Part shown: piece by piece, positions 1 to 9,194 of the stretch | How positions within the stretch are numbered: position 1 is the first letter of the stretch | Layout: each line of letters begins with the position of its first letter | Assembly: GCA_002105175.1 (NCBI GenBank) | Contig: MCGE01000002.1 | Span: 1,550,001-1,614,000, forward strand | DNA length: 64,000 bases | Source: Absidia repens | Lineage: Eukaryota > Mucoromycota > Mucoromycetes > Mucorales > Cunninghamellaceae | Direction of reading: 5' to 3' | Translations under genes and position numbers: made by a program | Notes under the pieces: generated by a model | Databases searched by the model: none | What the model saw: the letters and a program-made list of their open reading frames with translations, nothing else | Told to the model about the DNA's origin: nothing

Positions 1-1568
1 GTCCATATCTTGGATAGAAAATAGCAATACCAACAAGTAGATACAACCAAAAACCCAAGCCGTGATAATCGAAGTAACGATGGCGCTACAAAGTATAAAT
101 TAGCGAACGTGAGTATGCATGTGAAGTAGTGTGTATATATTTGGTTCTTCCTTACATAGGTGCAGCAATGCTGGCATTTTCTGTTTCTTCTGTCAGAGCT
201 GCACTACCTTCCGCACCTATTAATGGAAATGAAAGAGTGGCGAGAAAGAGAAATTATTAGTATTGTGTCGATATGCGATATATATATTCAGTAAGGCTTA
301 CCGAATAAAGCGTAGGTAGCACCGACCATGCCCAGTACAAATACGTAATAGGGGTTCTCAAAACCAGTTTGATTTTCAAAGTGTGTAAATACCCAAAGAG
401 GATCTTGATGCTGTTTTGTGACGAAGGACAGAAGGAGCACCACCAAGAAAAGACCAGCACAAGACCAAAATACATTCAATTGGTTCAACCAAGACAGTAC
501 ATTCAGATATCGACAGTTCAGCACCAAGTGAATTACCATAATGCATAGAGTGATTCCAAGAAGCTCGGTTTTAGAAAGTCCATAATCAAATACGATTTTC
601 AGAAGAGATCCTAAAGAAAGAGCTATGTCCCCCCCCGAAAAAAAATAAAAAAGAAATAAAAAAGTAAATTTCAAATCCCGTTCGCGTGCATAAAATCTAG
701 TGCATACCAACACTCATGTTAGTGGCCCCAATGGTAATGACATTTCCCATAGTGTAAATGCAGCCCGAGAAAAGTGCACTTGAAAAAAACAAAACAAAAA
801 AAAAGTAAGTATGGGAATAATTATAGTAGAAGTTGAAAAAAAAGAGATTACATTGCTTTTGCTTTATTTTCTGTCCTTGGGTGTCGTCTCAGCATTTCAT
901 AGTTCCACATGCGCAACCCGCCACCGGCAGGGTAAATGGAGCATAATTCTGCAAAATTTAATGCTATGCAAGTCATAAGAATTGCCACTGTATTCCAACC
1001 TAAAAGTACAGTAATGGGACCTCCACGAGATAAAACTAAGAAACAATAGGTCAATACCCAATTCGATTTGTATGATATAAATCACGATATGTCGTCGATC
1101 GATCCATCCATTTTACCTGTTTGGAAAGTTGCCGATGAATTAGCAAGGATACCAATGTTACTAAATGCCAGACCTAGATACATAATAGAGTGAATCATTA
1201 GCAAGCAGTAGTAGGCTTTTGTTGGGGGCTGGTCCTCACCAAAACTGGAAAATGTTGAAAAACTCCGCCTGAGTTCCTGAAATTTGTTATGTAAAATCAA
1301 TGCACACGTTATTACTGTTCATCCACAATACCCTCTTGGTCCCCCCTTTTTTTTTTTAACTCACCTGCTTGTTGGCATATTCTGTTTGTATTGTTGATTT
1401 ATCACTGTCACTTTGAATGGTTGTGAAGGAGGATATGGATAGAGTACGTTCCAAGAAAAAATCGGATGAAGCAAATGAAGAAGAAGAAGAAGAAGGATAG
1501 TAGTCAATACTACCATATTGAGGATAATTCATCCAGGGTTGTAAAGGTTTTGCGTAATCTTTCTCCAT
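1..1568 (-). CDS. APC-family amino acid/GABA/choline-type permease, partial (C-terminus beyond window)
   Basis: A secondary transporter of the plasma or vacuolar membrane, in the amino-acid/polyamine/choline branch of the APC superfamily. Seven exons can be joined in frame: 1365-1568, 1117-1276, 852-1035, 708-778, 302-622, 156-216 and 1-85. They give about 362 codons before the window ends. The start at 1568 opens a hydrophilic Ser-rich N-terminus. Family signatures follow: RGGPITVLLGW and ALNFAELCSIYPAGGGL (helices 2-3), LTEETENAS (the conserved acidic loop of fungal GABA/choline permeases) and LLFSIQDMD near the edge. Several hydrophobic helices are evident. The last helices and C-terminus are missing only because of the window boundary. 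It is divergent from the SSS1 gene, with 439 bp between start codons. The substrate cannot be read from the sequence. Confidence 0.85.
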
Positions 1569-2007
1569 TGAATAAGAATTAAGATAAATTGGAAAATAAA
1601 ACAGCTTTGATATTTCTAGATAAATAAAGGTCTTTATATATCCAAATATCCAAATATATAAATGATTTATCCTCACGTGAGGATATATGCTATTGTGCCA
1701 TGTATCTTGTCATGCCATCATTATACATTATACATCATACATTATCCATCATATCGTATTTTTTTTTTTTTTTTCGCTCTCGCCCGGTATGGGAGAGGCC
1801 ACCGGTAATGATATGCCAGTTGTCATTTAGAATCAGGTGGATTGTGCAAGATTCAGTTGATCCCTTTCAAACCTTAATGATTTTTTAAAATCCGCTTTAC
1901 CCTGACTTTGAGTGTACCATTCTGATTGGCCATATTTGAATTTCTTTTTTGTACAAAATAATTATTTTGCCTCACGGTCCCTTCTGGTTCTTTATAAAAC
2001 AATCACA
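1569..2007. promoter_or_regulatory. Divergent promoter region between permease and SSS1
   Basis: The 439 bp between two start codons that point away from each other. It contains T-rich tracts (about 1758-1774) and an inverted CCAAT box (ATTGG, 1925-1929) about 80 bp upstream of the SSS1 start, a plausible CCAAT-factor site. No coding potential is seen. Confidence 0.4.
1925..1929 (-). promoter_or_regulatory. Inverted CCAAT box upstream of SSS1
   Basis: ATTGG on the plus strand, 80 bp upstream of the SSS1 ATG, a typical distance for fungal CCAAT boxes. The pentamer is short, so chance occurrence is possible. Confidence 0.3.
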
Positions 2008-2381
2008 ATGAGCTCAACTGAAGCCAAGGAAACCATTCAAGAATATATTGAAGCCCCCAAGTCTTTTGTGAAAGAAGGTGTACAATTCATCAATCGATGC
2101 AAGAAACCCGATCAAAAAGGTATGAAATCTCGTTTTGTTTTTGTCTTCTCTGTCTCAGTATACTAACATCAACTGTCATCCTAATGTACTAGAATTCTTA
2201 CAAATCACTCAAGCTGTCGCTATGGGATTTGCCGCTTTAGGTGCTCTTGGCTACTTTGTGAAGGTAAAAAAGTGCACTCGGGTAGCGTGAAGGACCGAAG
2301 GACCACAGAACTAATATTTGGTTTACTGTTACATAGTTGATTCATATTCCCATTAACAACATTCTGGTCGGCTCTGCTTAG
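2008..2381 (+). CDS. SSS1: Sec61 gamma subunit (SSS1) of the ER protein translocon
   Basis: Small tail-anchored subunit of the Sec61 translocon, which clamps the channel in the ER membrane during protein import. Three exons, 2008-2119, 2193-2263 and 2337-2381, join in frame to 75 codons. The N-terminal half is amphipathic with the family motif FVKEGVQFINRCKKPD. The single membrane segment is QAVAMGFAALGALGYFVKLI, followed by HIPINNILVG, the highly conserved Sec61 gamma C-terminus. Length and layout match the family (about 68-80 aa). Intron 1 has the classic TACTAAC branch sequence at 2161. An inverted CCAAT box lies 80 bp upstream. Confidence 0.95.
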
Positions 2382-2729
2382 AAGCAGTTACTATTACACT
2401 TCTTTTCGTATACATTTTAATTCACTAGTATAGTTATCAATATTTGACATTTCACACTTCCATACCTTTTTGACTGTCGGATCCACTGTCCCCTATTTTT
2501 TCTACAATCATATCCATATGTAATAAACCCAAAATCGAATCATCCTTTTACTTATATATATCCATCCCTATCATTCATTTCTTCGTTTGTTTACTATGTT
2601 ATTCTCGCTAATCTCTTTGTTTGTTTTTAGGCCTGATCTGATTTATTAAGACTTTTTATCGATCTCGGATGCGGCCGTCTTTAGGTGCTGCCCATGGACT
2701 GCTTTAATCTGTCTCATTTACAAACTTTT

Positions 2730-2767
<38 letters not shown>

Positions 2768-3007
2768 CATGGACCTGCCCGCTGGCATCTTTCTTTAAAG
2801 GTAAGGACCAAAAGTGATTAAATGATGGGCATGCTAGATTGACCATTCTTGGCTTTTAGGATTGCGCGATGGTCTACCTTATTTTTTTTTTTTCATGGAC
2901 CTGCCCGCCGGCCTTCTTTCTTTAAAGGTAAGGACCAAAAGTGATTAAATGATGGGCATGTTAGATTGACCATTCTTGGCTCTTAGGATTGCGCGATGGC
3001 CTACCTT
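2768..3007. repeat. 126 bp direct tandem repeat, two copies
   Basis: Copy 1 starts at 2768 and copy 2 at 2894. Each begins CATGGACCTGCCCGC, continues through TTTAAAGGTAAGGACCAAAA and ends in a GCGCGATGG.CTACCTT box followed by a long T run. The copies differ at only a few positions, so the duplication is recent. The unit is led by poly-T and contains GATGGGCATG. No coding frame is kept. Its origin (transposon remnant or local slippage) is unclear. Confidence 0.85.
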
Positions 3008-4167
3008 TTTTTTTTTTTTTTTTTTTTTTTTGTTTTTTGTTTGTTTCAAATGTAAAAGGCAGGGCCCGCTTCTCACATCGTCCTATTGGGTGGAATCAAA
3101 AAGTATGCCGAGCAAGATTCACCGCAAAGTGTAACGCAAACAAATCATGGAAAATAATGGTGAATTGCTGGCATCCGTGTTTTGGTTTATTGTAGAATGA
3201 ATGATGGCGTAAAAAGTGCTGATCTTCCTGTCAGGCGATCTACTGCGTTTGTGATGTACAGTACAGACGGATTTGGATGAATCTGACTTTTATGTCAAGT
3301 GTGTACTGTACCTTGGCGCTCTTATCACAATAGGTAACAAAAGATCATTGTTCATTCGGCTGTATGTTAATCACCTTCTTTATTTTCTGATGCTCCGTAC
3401 GGATAGATACCTAAAATCGGACCCTGGTCTGCCTTGTATGCATACTGATCAAGTTTGGGAAGCACACTATATTCATGAATCAAGTGATCGGTTTGTCGAA
3501 CTTAAATGCAAAAATTTGGAGTCTATTCATTCTTGGCCACTAAAAAAGAAAAAATTTCTTTCAATCAACCCAACCCCACAAATCCAGTAATGATGACAAG
3601 GTAAGATATCGATTAGCTATAGTAAAAAGAGAATGTGCATTTACGATTGGTTCTTTTTTACATGATATCATTCATTATATAGCACAATCTCAATACACTA
3701 TTTTCTTCCGGCTGATGCATAGCGGGTGATTCAAACACAGGATACATTTCAAGAACAAGATCAGTGATCTGGTGCTGCTACAAGTGAAAATGTCCCATTG
3801 GTTTAGAATAGATTACCCCATATATCTACGGTAGAATAATTTTATATTTAGAACAGTCCCTACTCTTATATCACTTTGGTACTATACACCCCATCAACCC
3901 AATTCTCTTCATATTAATGTTTCCCCATCCCCAATCCTATATATATATACACTCCCAAAACTCAATATTCCAATAAAATAAAACCATTTTCATATATATA
4001 TATATATATATTCAAACTGTCCCATACAACCAACCAACCGTACATATACGATAAAAACAAACATGATAGCAATGATAATGCAGTGTCAAAATATTCATTT
4101 TTTTATTTGTTTTGAATCAAAATAAGGGCATGTGGATGTAAGAATAAAAATAATAGGGGAAGTATCA

Positions 4168-4170
<3 letters not shown>

Positions 4171-4211
<41 letters not shown>
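4171..4211. repeat. (GT)n microsatellite
   Basis: About 20 uninterrupted TG dinucleotides, 118 bp downstream of the ACP stop codon (minus-strand gene). Confidence 0.95.
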
Positions 4212-4212
<1 letters not shown>

Positions 4213-4328
4213 AGTGTGTAAAAATATATGAGTATAAAAAAAAGATGTCTAAACAATAACAACCAAACTGAATAAAGATCTATAAAGATGGTCCAAAGTC
4301 CCTTTTTTATTATTAGAATTCTAATACT

Positions 4329-4800
4329 TTAGTGAGCATCACTTCGGTGAGAGATATATTCCACAGCTTGACGAGGAGTCTTGATATCATCAGCTTCCTT
4401 GTCGGGGATTTCAACGGAGAAGTCTTCTTCAATGGCCATGACCACTTCAACGGTATCCAAGCTATCGAGACCAAGATCGGAAACAAAGTTGGCATCAAGA
4501 GAAATCTAATTCAAACGTAAACACCCACCAATATATATATCGATATCAATATTTAGTTTCGGGTTTCCTCACGGTAAAGAGAAACAAGATGCTTTCCCTG
4601 TCACACTGTCTCTTTGTTTTTTCTTTTTTGTTTACCTTGGATTGATCAATCTTGTCGAAACCCTTCAAGATGTCCAAAACGCGAGATTCAATATCGGATT
4701 GGGCGAGAGCACCAGCAGAGTAAAAACGGCTGAAGGCAGGGGCAGATCGGTAAAGAGTGGCTTTGGAAGCAGCGTTAAGTAAGAGAGTAGGGCGGAACAT
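4329..4800 (-). CDS. ACP1: Mitochondrial acyl carrier protein
   Basis: Carries fatty-acyl intermediates of mitochondrial type II fatty acid synthesis on a phosphopantetheine arm. In most eukaryotes it is also an accessory subunit of complex I and of Fe-S assembly. Two exons, 4636-4800 and 4329-4505, join in phase 0 to 112 codons. Residues 1-30 form an Arg/Ser/Ala-rich mitochondrial targeting sequence ([20 protein letters not shown]). The mature part has [12 protein letters not shown], then the phosphopantetheine site [11 protein letters not shown] with its conserved Ser, and the acidic helix [13 protein letters not shown]. Length is usual for the family. It is divergent from the Tom6-like gene, with 493 bp between starts. 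Confidence 0.95.
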
Positions 4801-5293
4801 GGTAGTGGAAAAAGAGATAGAGAAGGTGAAAGAAAAAGAAAGAAAAAAAGCGAGTGAATGAGGAAAAAAATAAAAGATTACAAGTCCAGCCCGGTGCCGT
4901 GTACAATTTTTCCCATCTGAGCTTCAATGTTTTTTTTTTTGTTTTTCTTGAGCAGGGGGTCCAAGGCGCGACAAGTTGACCTTTGGATTCGGTGATATTA
5001 TATTAGTTACGTCTTCATCATCATGAATTCTTGCTCAGTGTACATATCATACATTCATGATAATCAGCAAACAAAATATATATCTATGACGATATATAGT
5101 AGAAAGAATGTTTTTTTCTTTTTTTACTTTCATTGGATGTTGAATTTACATAGAAGGTAGGGGGGAGTATCAAAAAAGCCACTGCGTTTTGAATATCCGA
5201 CAAAATGCCATTACCTAGCTCACCTTTTTCTGGAAACGGCACTTTTTTTTCCCTCATCCCTTTTATTTGAAGCAACGAATATCATATATCAAA
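4801..5293. promoter_or_regulatory. Divergent promoter region between ACP and the Tom6-like gene
   Basis: Start codons of two genes for mitochondrial proteins face away from each other across 493 bp, so a shared control region is plausible. A poly-T block is at 4931-4941. I see no specific box with confidence. Confidence 0.35.
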
Positions 5294-5458
5294 ATGGCAC
5301 CACAAGTTGAACAACCTCAAAGCTTTGCTCAAACTGTTAAACATGAATTATTTGCTACCGAAAACCGCCAAGGAAACTTGAATATCGCCTTGTCACTGAC
5401 TGCCTTTACTGGTGCGGTTGTCTTCCTTCGCCAATTTGGTCAACTCTTGGCTGTCTGA
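5294..5458 (+). CDS. Small tail-anchored protein, Tom6-like subunit of the mitochondrial outer-membrane translocase
   Basis: An intronless 54-codon gene. The ATG at 5294 follows a good context (ATCAAAATGGC); an in-frame ATG 27 bp upstream is less likely. Residues 1-25 are polar (QSFAQTVKHELFATENRQGN) and residues 28-50 form one membrane helix, NIALSLTAFTGAVVFLRQFG, at the extreme C-terminus. This matches the plan of Tom6, which stabilises the TOM core: a short cytosolic segment, then a helix with a small-residue patch and an aromatic end. Similarity is by layout and a few residues, so another small outer-membrane or respiratory-chain subunit is possible. The gene is real in my view: good start, clear downstream AATAAA-type signal near 5607. 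Confidence 0.55.
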   Translation: MAPQVEQPQSFAQTVKHELFATENRQGNLNIALSLTAFTGAVVFLRQFGQLLAV

Positions 5459-5773
5459 ATTTCCAAAACCACATCTAAAGCATATTCGTTATTAGTCACT
5501 TCCCACTCATAGTCCCCCTAGTTTACTATCCACTCTTTGCATTTTTGTATGCTGATATTTTTTTCTATTCCACCAAGATATCATATTGTATATTTTCTTT
5601 TTCTCTAAATAAAATTGCTTGCCCCACCCCATTCGTGTCCAATATATAAGAAAATGTTGATAATGATGATATACAAATATATTTTATTGATTGCATGACC
5701 AAATGATTCAAGTCAAAAAATGAAATAAAATACTAGACCAATACTACGCTAATGACCATTGCAACAAGAGCTA
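5459..5773. other. Convergent 3' region
   Basis: The 315 bp between the stop codons of the Tom6-like gene and the chaperone gene. It is AT-rich with AATAAA-like signals near 5607 on the plus strand. No gene is seen. Confidence 0.5.
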
Positions 5774-6957
5774 CTAAAGGTATAACCTATGATGATGTTC
5801 GTCCACACTTCCTTTTTTCAAAACTTGATCCAACTTCTTCTTGTCAACAGGTAGTTTCAAACCAAGCTTGTCCAGACCTTGCGAGTAAGCAACACATGTG
5901 TCTTCGGTAACAATATGCTTACCCAAGAGTGATTCTTGTAAACTGAAGAACCCATAACAAGGAATACCGTGTATTTCGCACTATAATATAATCAAATCGT
6001 TTGTTACCTTTCATATCATCACTCTCCCCCTTTTTTTTTCCTGACTTACATGAGCTAATAACGCAGCAGACAAATCCTTTACAAGATTAGGTGCTTCATA
6101 GGATTCTATACCGGGTATCTTAACGAGAGAAAAGCGAAAAGCAATACAATGTTAATGCAGGACATAGGGAGTTCATAGACTTACCTTTTTTGTTGTCGAT
6201 GTTTGTAAGACACGAAGGAATGGTGGTCGGGAATCCTCACCCCACTGTCGGCTAGTGTAATCTGCAGAGACATAGGAATCCAAAAGAATCACTCTAATAT
6301 TGCGCCAAAAAAGACAATCATAGTATCATGAGTGAGTGGAGAATGACCATGTAACTTTCTCTATTTTGTATCTATTTACCTTTCTATTTGCAAACCAGGA
6401 AGATCAAATACCAATTTTGAGTATGTATTTGCATCATTGGTGTCCACAGTAGGGAACGAGATATACACAGTATCACTCGTTATCGATATATCAGCATCAG
6501 TTCTTTTTGATTCAGGTTGTCCCTAGTATATGTAAAAAAACAAACAAACAAACAATGTTTGGTATATAGTTTGAATAAAAACGACGTATAGGGTAGGGAT
6601 TCACATATTGGTTGTTACCTCATTCATGATATGTCCAATAACAGTGGTGTCGAGAGCCTTAACAAAAGACGCACCTGCATGGACACCGAGAACAAGAGTG
6701 CATGGATTTGTAGGAAAGGGTTCCACTAAACCAATCGAGATGGCATTGGCAGGTGTTGTGGGGGTGGTGGTGTCAGATTCATCGTCACTTTCGTCAAAGG
6801 CATATCTAACAGGTGCACTAGGAAAAGAATCTTCGTAATCCTATTAATGTATATGGTATTCGTGGATCACCAAAATAAGTCAGTAAAAACAAAAAAAACA
6901 AAAATCAACAATAATGCTGACACAATTATTTTCTACTTCTTCAAGCAGCCTTACCAT
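5774..6957 (-). CDS. PSMG1: Proteasome assembly chaperone 1 (PAC1/PSMG1 family)
   Basis: Chaperone that, with PAC2, guides assembly of the 20S proteasome alpha ring. Six coding exons: 6955-6957, 6619-6840, 6380-6522, 6185-6293, 6050-6118 and 5774-5980, giving about 250 residues. The first coding exon is only the ATG, spliced to a GATTACGAAG exon in phase 0. Family features are SIGLVEPFPTNPCTLVLG early, VYISFPTVD in the middle, PPFLRVLQTS, and the conserved C-terminal block PNLVKDLSAALLAHCEIHGI, which parallels PNIVHDLPAAVLSYCQV of the animal protein. An acidic Thr-rich stretch (DESDDESDTTTPTTP) lies near the N-terminus. The start codon assignment depends on the tiny first exon; no other in-frame ATG precedes the conserved part. 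Confidence 0.8.
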
Positions 6958-7704
6958 TGGTTAAAAAGTAGTATGTAATAGGTAATAAAGAGAGAGAAAG
7001 AAAAGGGACGCGTACTTCCGTTTTTTTTTCGCCGTCGGGCATTCAATTAATGTATTTTAATTATAATTGGCTAACCGATGTTGAATTAAGATATGCTGTA
7101 GTAATAAATGCTCTTCTGGACCCTCTCTATTTTATGCAGGCGGTTGGTGGTGTAATGCGTACTTTCTCGGTGCGTGTAAGTATTTCAATCCTGTAACCAT
7201 TGCTATTGAATTGCTCTTCCGGACAGGAAAGGCCTTTCTGGGAATGCAAGACACCAATAACAAAAAATCTATGTAACTACTGATCAGACTGATTTGCTCC
7301 AGAAATACCTTATGTACTGAGTTATTTTCATCCGCCTACAATCTGTCTCATTTTCTCTTGGCTTTCAAAATTAAACCTACCTTATTCCCAGCTAATAAAT
7401 TCAGTGTTTTTTATAAAAATACTATATCCTACTAGAAGCGCAGCTTTTTCCCAAAAATATGGTATGCATTTTATATAGGATGCAGCCTTTTTTTCCTATG
7501 GCACTACGCACCATGCTCAACATTCCATTGACTAGATTTTTTGTGTGCGCGAAAAAACAACAAAGGAAGAGTATCAACGTTTCCCCCAGTTCACATTTGA
7601 GCGAACTCCTTGTGACCCAACTGGCTCCCGTTTGGCGTTTTACGTTTTTTCTTTATTACGCCAAACTCAATGAAAATAATGGACTAAATATAAATATATA
7701 TAAA

Positions 7705-8007
7705 CGTATTTTATTCATTATTGATATAAACTATGGATAAACTAACACTAAACTAAGCCAAAGACAGCTTCAAAAAGTGATCCAAAATCCTAGATCTGAA
7801 ATGAAAGGGTTTCCCAGGCATCTTCTAATCCCTGTTCTGAAAACCATTCTAAACTAGACCTGACTCTGATCTGTGACCGCCATAACCTTGAAAAAGTTAA
7901 ATGATGTTAGAAAAAAGAAGAAGAAAAAAGAAATAAAAAGAATGGAAGCAAAAAAAAAAAAAAAAAAAAAGAGGATAAATAAAAAATCCACGTGGTCGGG
8001 ATTTGAA
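7705..8007 (-). repeat. Dispersed repeat family, copy 1 (sense on minus strand)
   Basis: About 300 bp that recurs at 16856-17128, 39203-39500 and 48170-48476. Read on its sense strand it opens with TTTCAAATCCCGACCACGTGG, passes through a pyrimidine-rich tract, then shared blocks CCCTTTCATTT, TTAGTTTATCCATAGTTT, and ends GAATAAAATACG. Identity among copies is moderate, with indels in the pyrimidine tract. No open frame is conserved and no inverted termini are seen. Confidence 0.85.
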
Positions 8008-8145
8008 ATGGTTCGCGGTTGTTTTCTTCGATATCATACCCAAATCCATTTGACAAGGCCTCTTTTCTTTCAGTATCAGCAACATAATGGCTCTCCCTTC
8101 TCACCGTGAATTGTCATGAAGCCTTCACTATGTAATAATTTACCA

Positions 8146-8245
8146 CTCACGAATAGAATAGCTTGTCCCTCCTCTGTAGAATAGTTTGTCATTTCCCTTC
8201 AGTGTAGAATAGTTCGTCGCCCACCGTAGAATTGCTTACTCTCAT
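8146..8245. repeat. Degenerate minisatellite (GTAGAATAGTTTGTC-like units)
   Basis: Four imperfect copies of a unit with the core TAGAATAG.TTGTC, separated by short pyrimidine-rich spacers of unequal length. It lies just beyond repeat copy 1. Function unknown. Confidence 0.6.
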
Positions 8246-9194
8246 AGTTATCTTATGCTATGGGTTGATTCTACACAGAAAACAAGCAAGCAACAAACTT
8301 TGCACGCCTTCAATAAACACATTTTATAGTTCATAACGTATGATACATTATTTTTGAGATATAATAATTTCTCTTCAAAGACGGCTCGGTATACCTGCCT
8401 AAATGATTTCTTTCTTACCCGACCTCGAGACCCATCCCCACCATCACAATTATTCAGCCTCAGAAAACGAAGTTTATACGATACCACTATGGTAAAAACA
8501 ATAATAAAAAACTGGCGTTCCTCATCCGCTACGTCATTGATAACATAGAAAATATATCATCCTGATTTGAAATGGAACGCCAAGAGTATAATCCGAGGGC
8601 AAAAGCTTCATCTCAGCACTTCATAGAACAAAAGTTCGAACTTCGTCTAATACTCCATCGATTTCATATAATTACACCTCCTAACTGGTATATATGCGTA
8701 TACAGAAAGGAATAAAAAGGAATGATATGGGTCTATGTGCGTGAAAAAACAGGAAGATTATTTTTAGCCGTCTCTTCCATTTTTCACTTCGGTAGGCGGC
8801 CCATCAGGTTTAGCAAAAGCTGTTGAGTGTAACTGGACTTTTTTGCACTATGTCTCAGTTTCGACATGGAATTATAAAAAAAAGGTTTTTGGTATGGCAT
8901 AAAATCTGGGCAAGGTTTATATCAAAAGTATTCTTACGTGAATCTTGGATCGCATTACTTAGATATCGACCTTTTTTTGTTTTATGTGGGGGAGGAGGAG
9001 CAAATCGATGTCAGGCATGGTTGAAGGATCTTGGGGGGGATATCGGGATTCGAAAAATACCACCTTCAAACTTTTTTTCTTTTCAAATTTTCCAGAAAAA
9101 AAAATCCCTTCTTCTTTCATCTAACCACATTTTATTCCCTCCTTAATTACTTACATCTACATTCACTTGTTTGGTTGCTCTTGCTTTGTTTATC

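Larger units (their letters stand above)
2382..4328. other. Intergenic region with poly-T tracts, tandem repeat and (GT)n
   Basis: Nearly 2 kb between SSS1 and the ACP gene. It holds long T runs (2737-2767, 2882-2893, 3006-3030), the 126 bp tandem repeat listed separately, and a (GT)n microsatellite. One open frame at 3273-3590 shows no recognisable domain, and its composition resembles the surrounding non-coding DNA. I see no gene here. Confidence 0.6.
6958..9194. other. 2.2 kb intergenic region with repeat copy 1 and a minisatellite
   Basis: Apart from the dispersed repeat (7705-8007) and a degenerate minisatellite (8146-8245), both listed separately, I see only short frames without recognisable protein features. 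The last 150 bp before the golgin start are T-rich and pyrimidine-rich (9065-9150), as expected for a promoter and 5' leader. Confidence 0.5.

Noticed and set aside
3273..3590. 105-codon open frame in the SSS1-ACP gap
   Set aside because: No recognisable family, no clear promoter or splice context, and composition like the surrounding DNA. It could still be a small gene, but I cannot support it.
7459..7740. 93-codon open frame in the 7-9 kb gap
   Set aside because: Runs into the end of the dispersed repeat and has no protein-like features.
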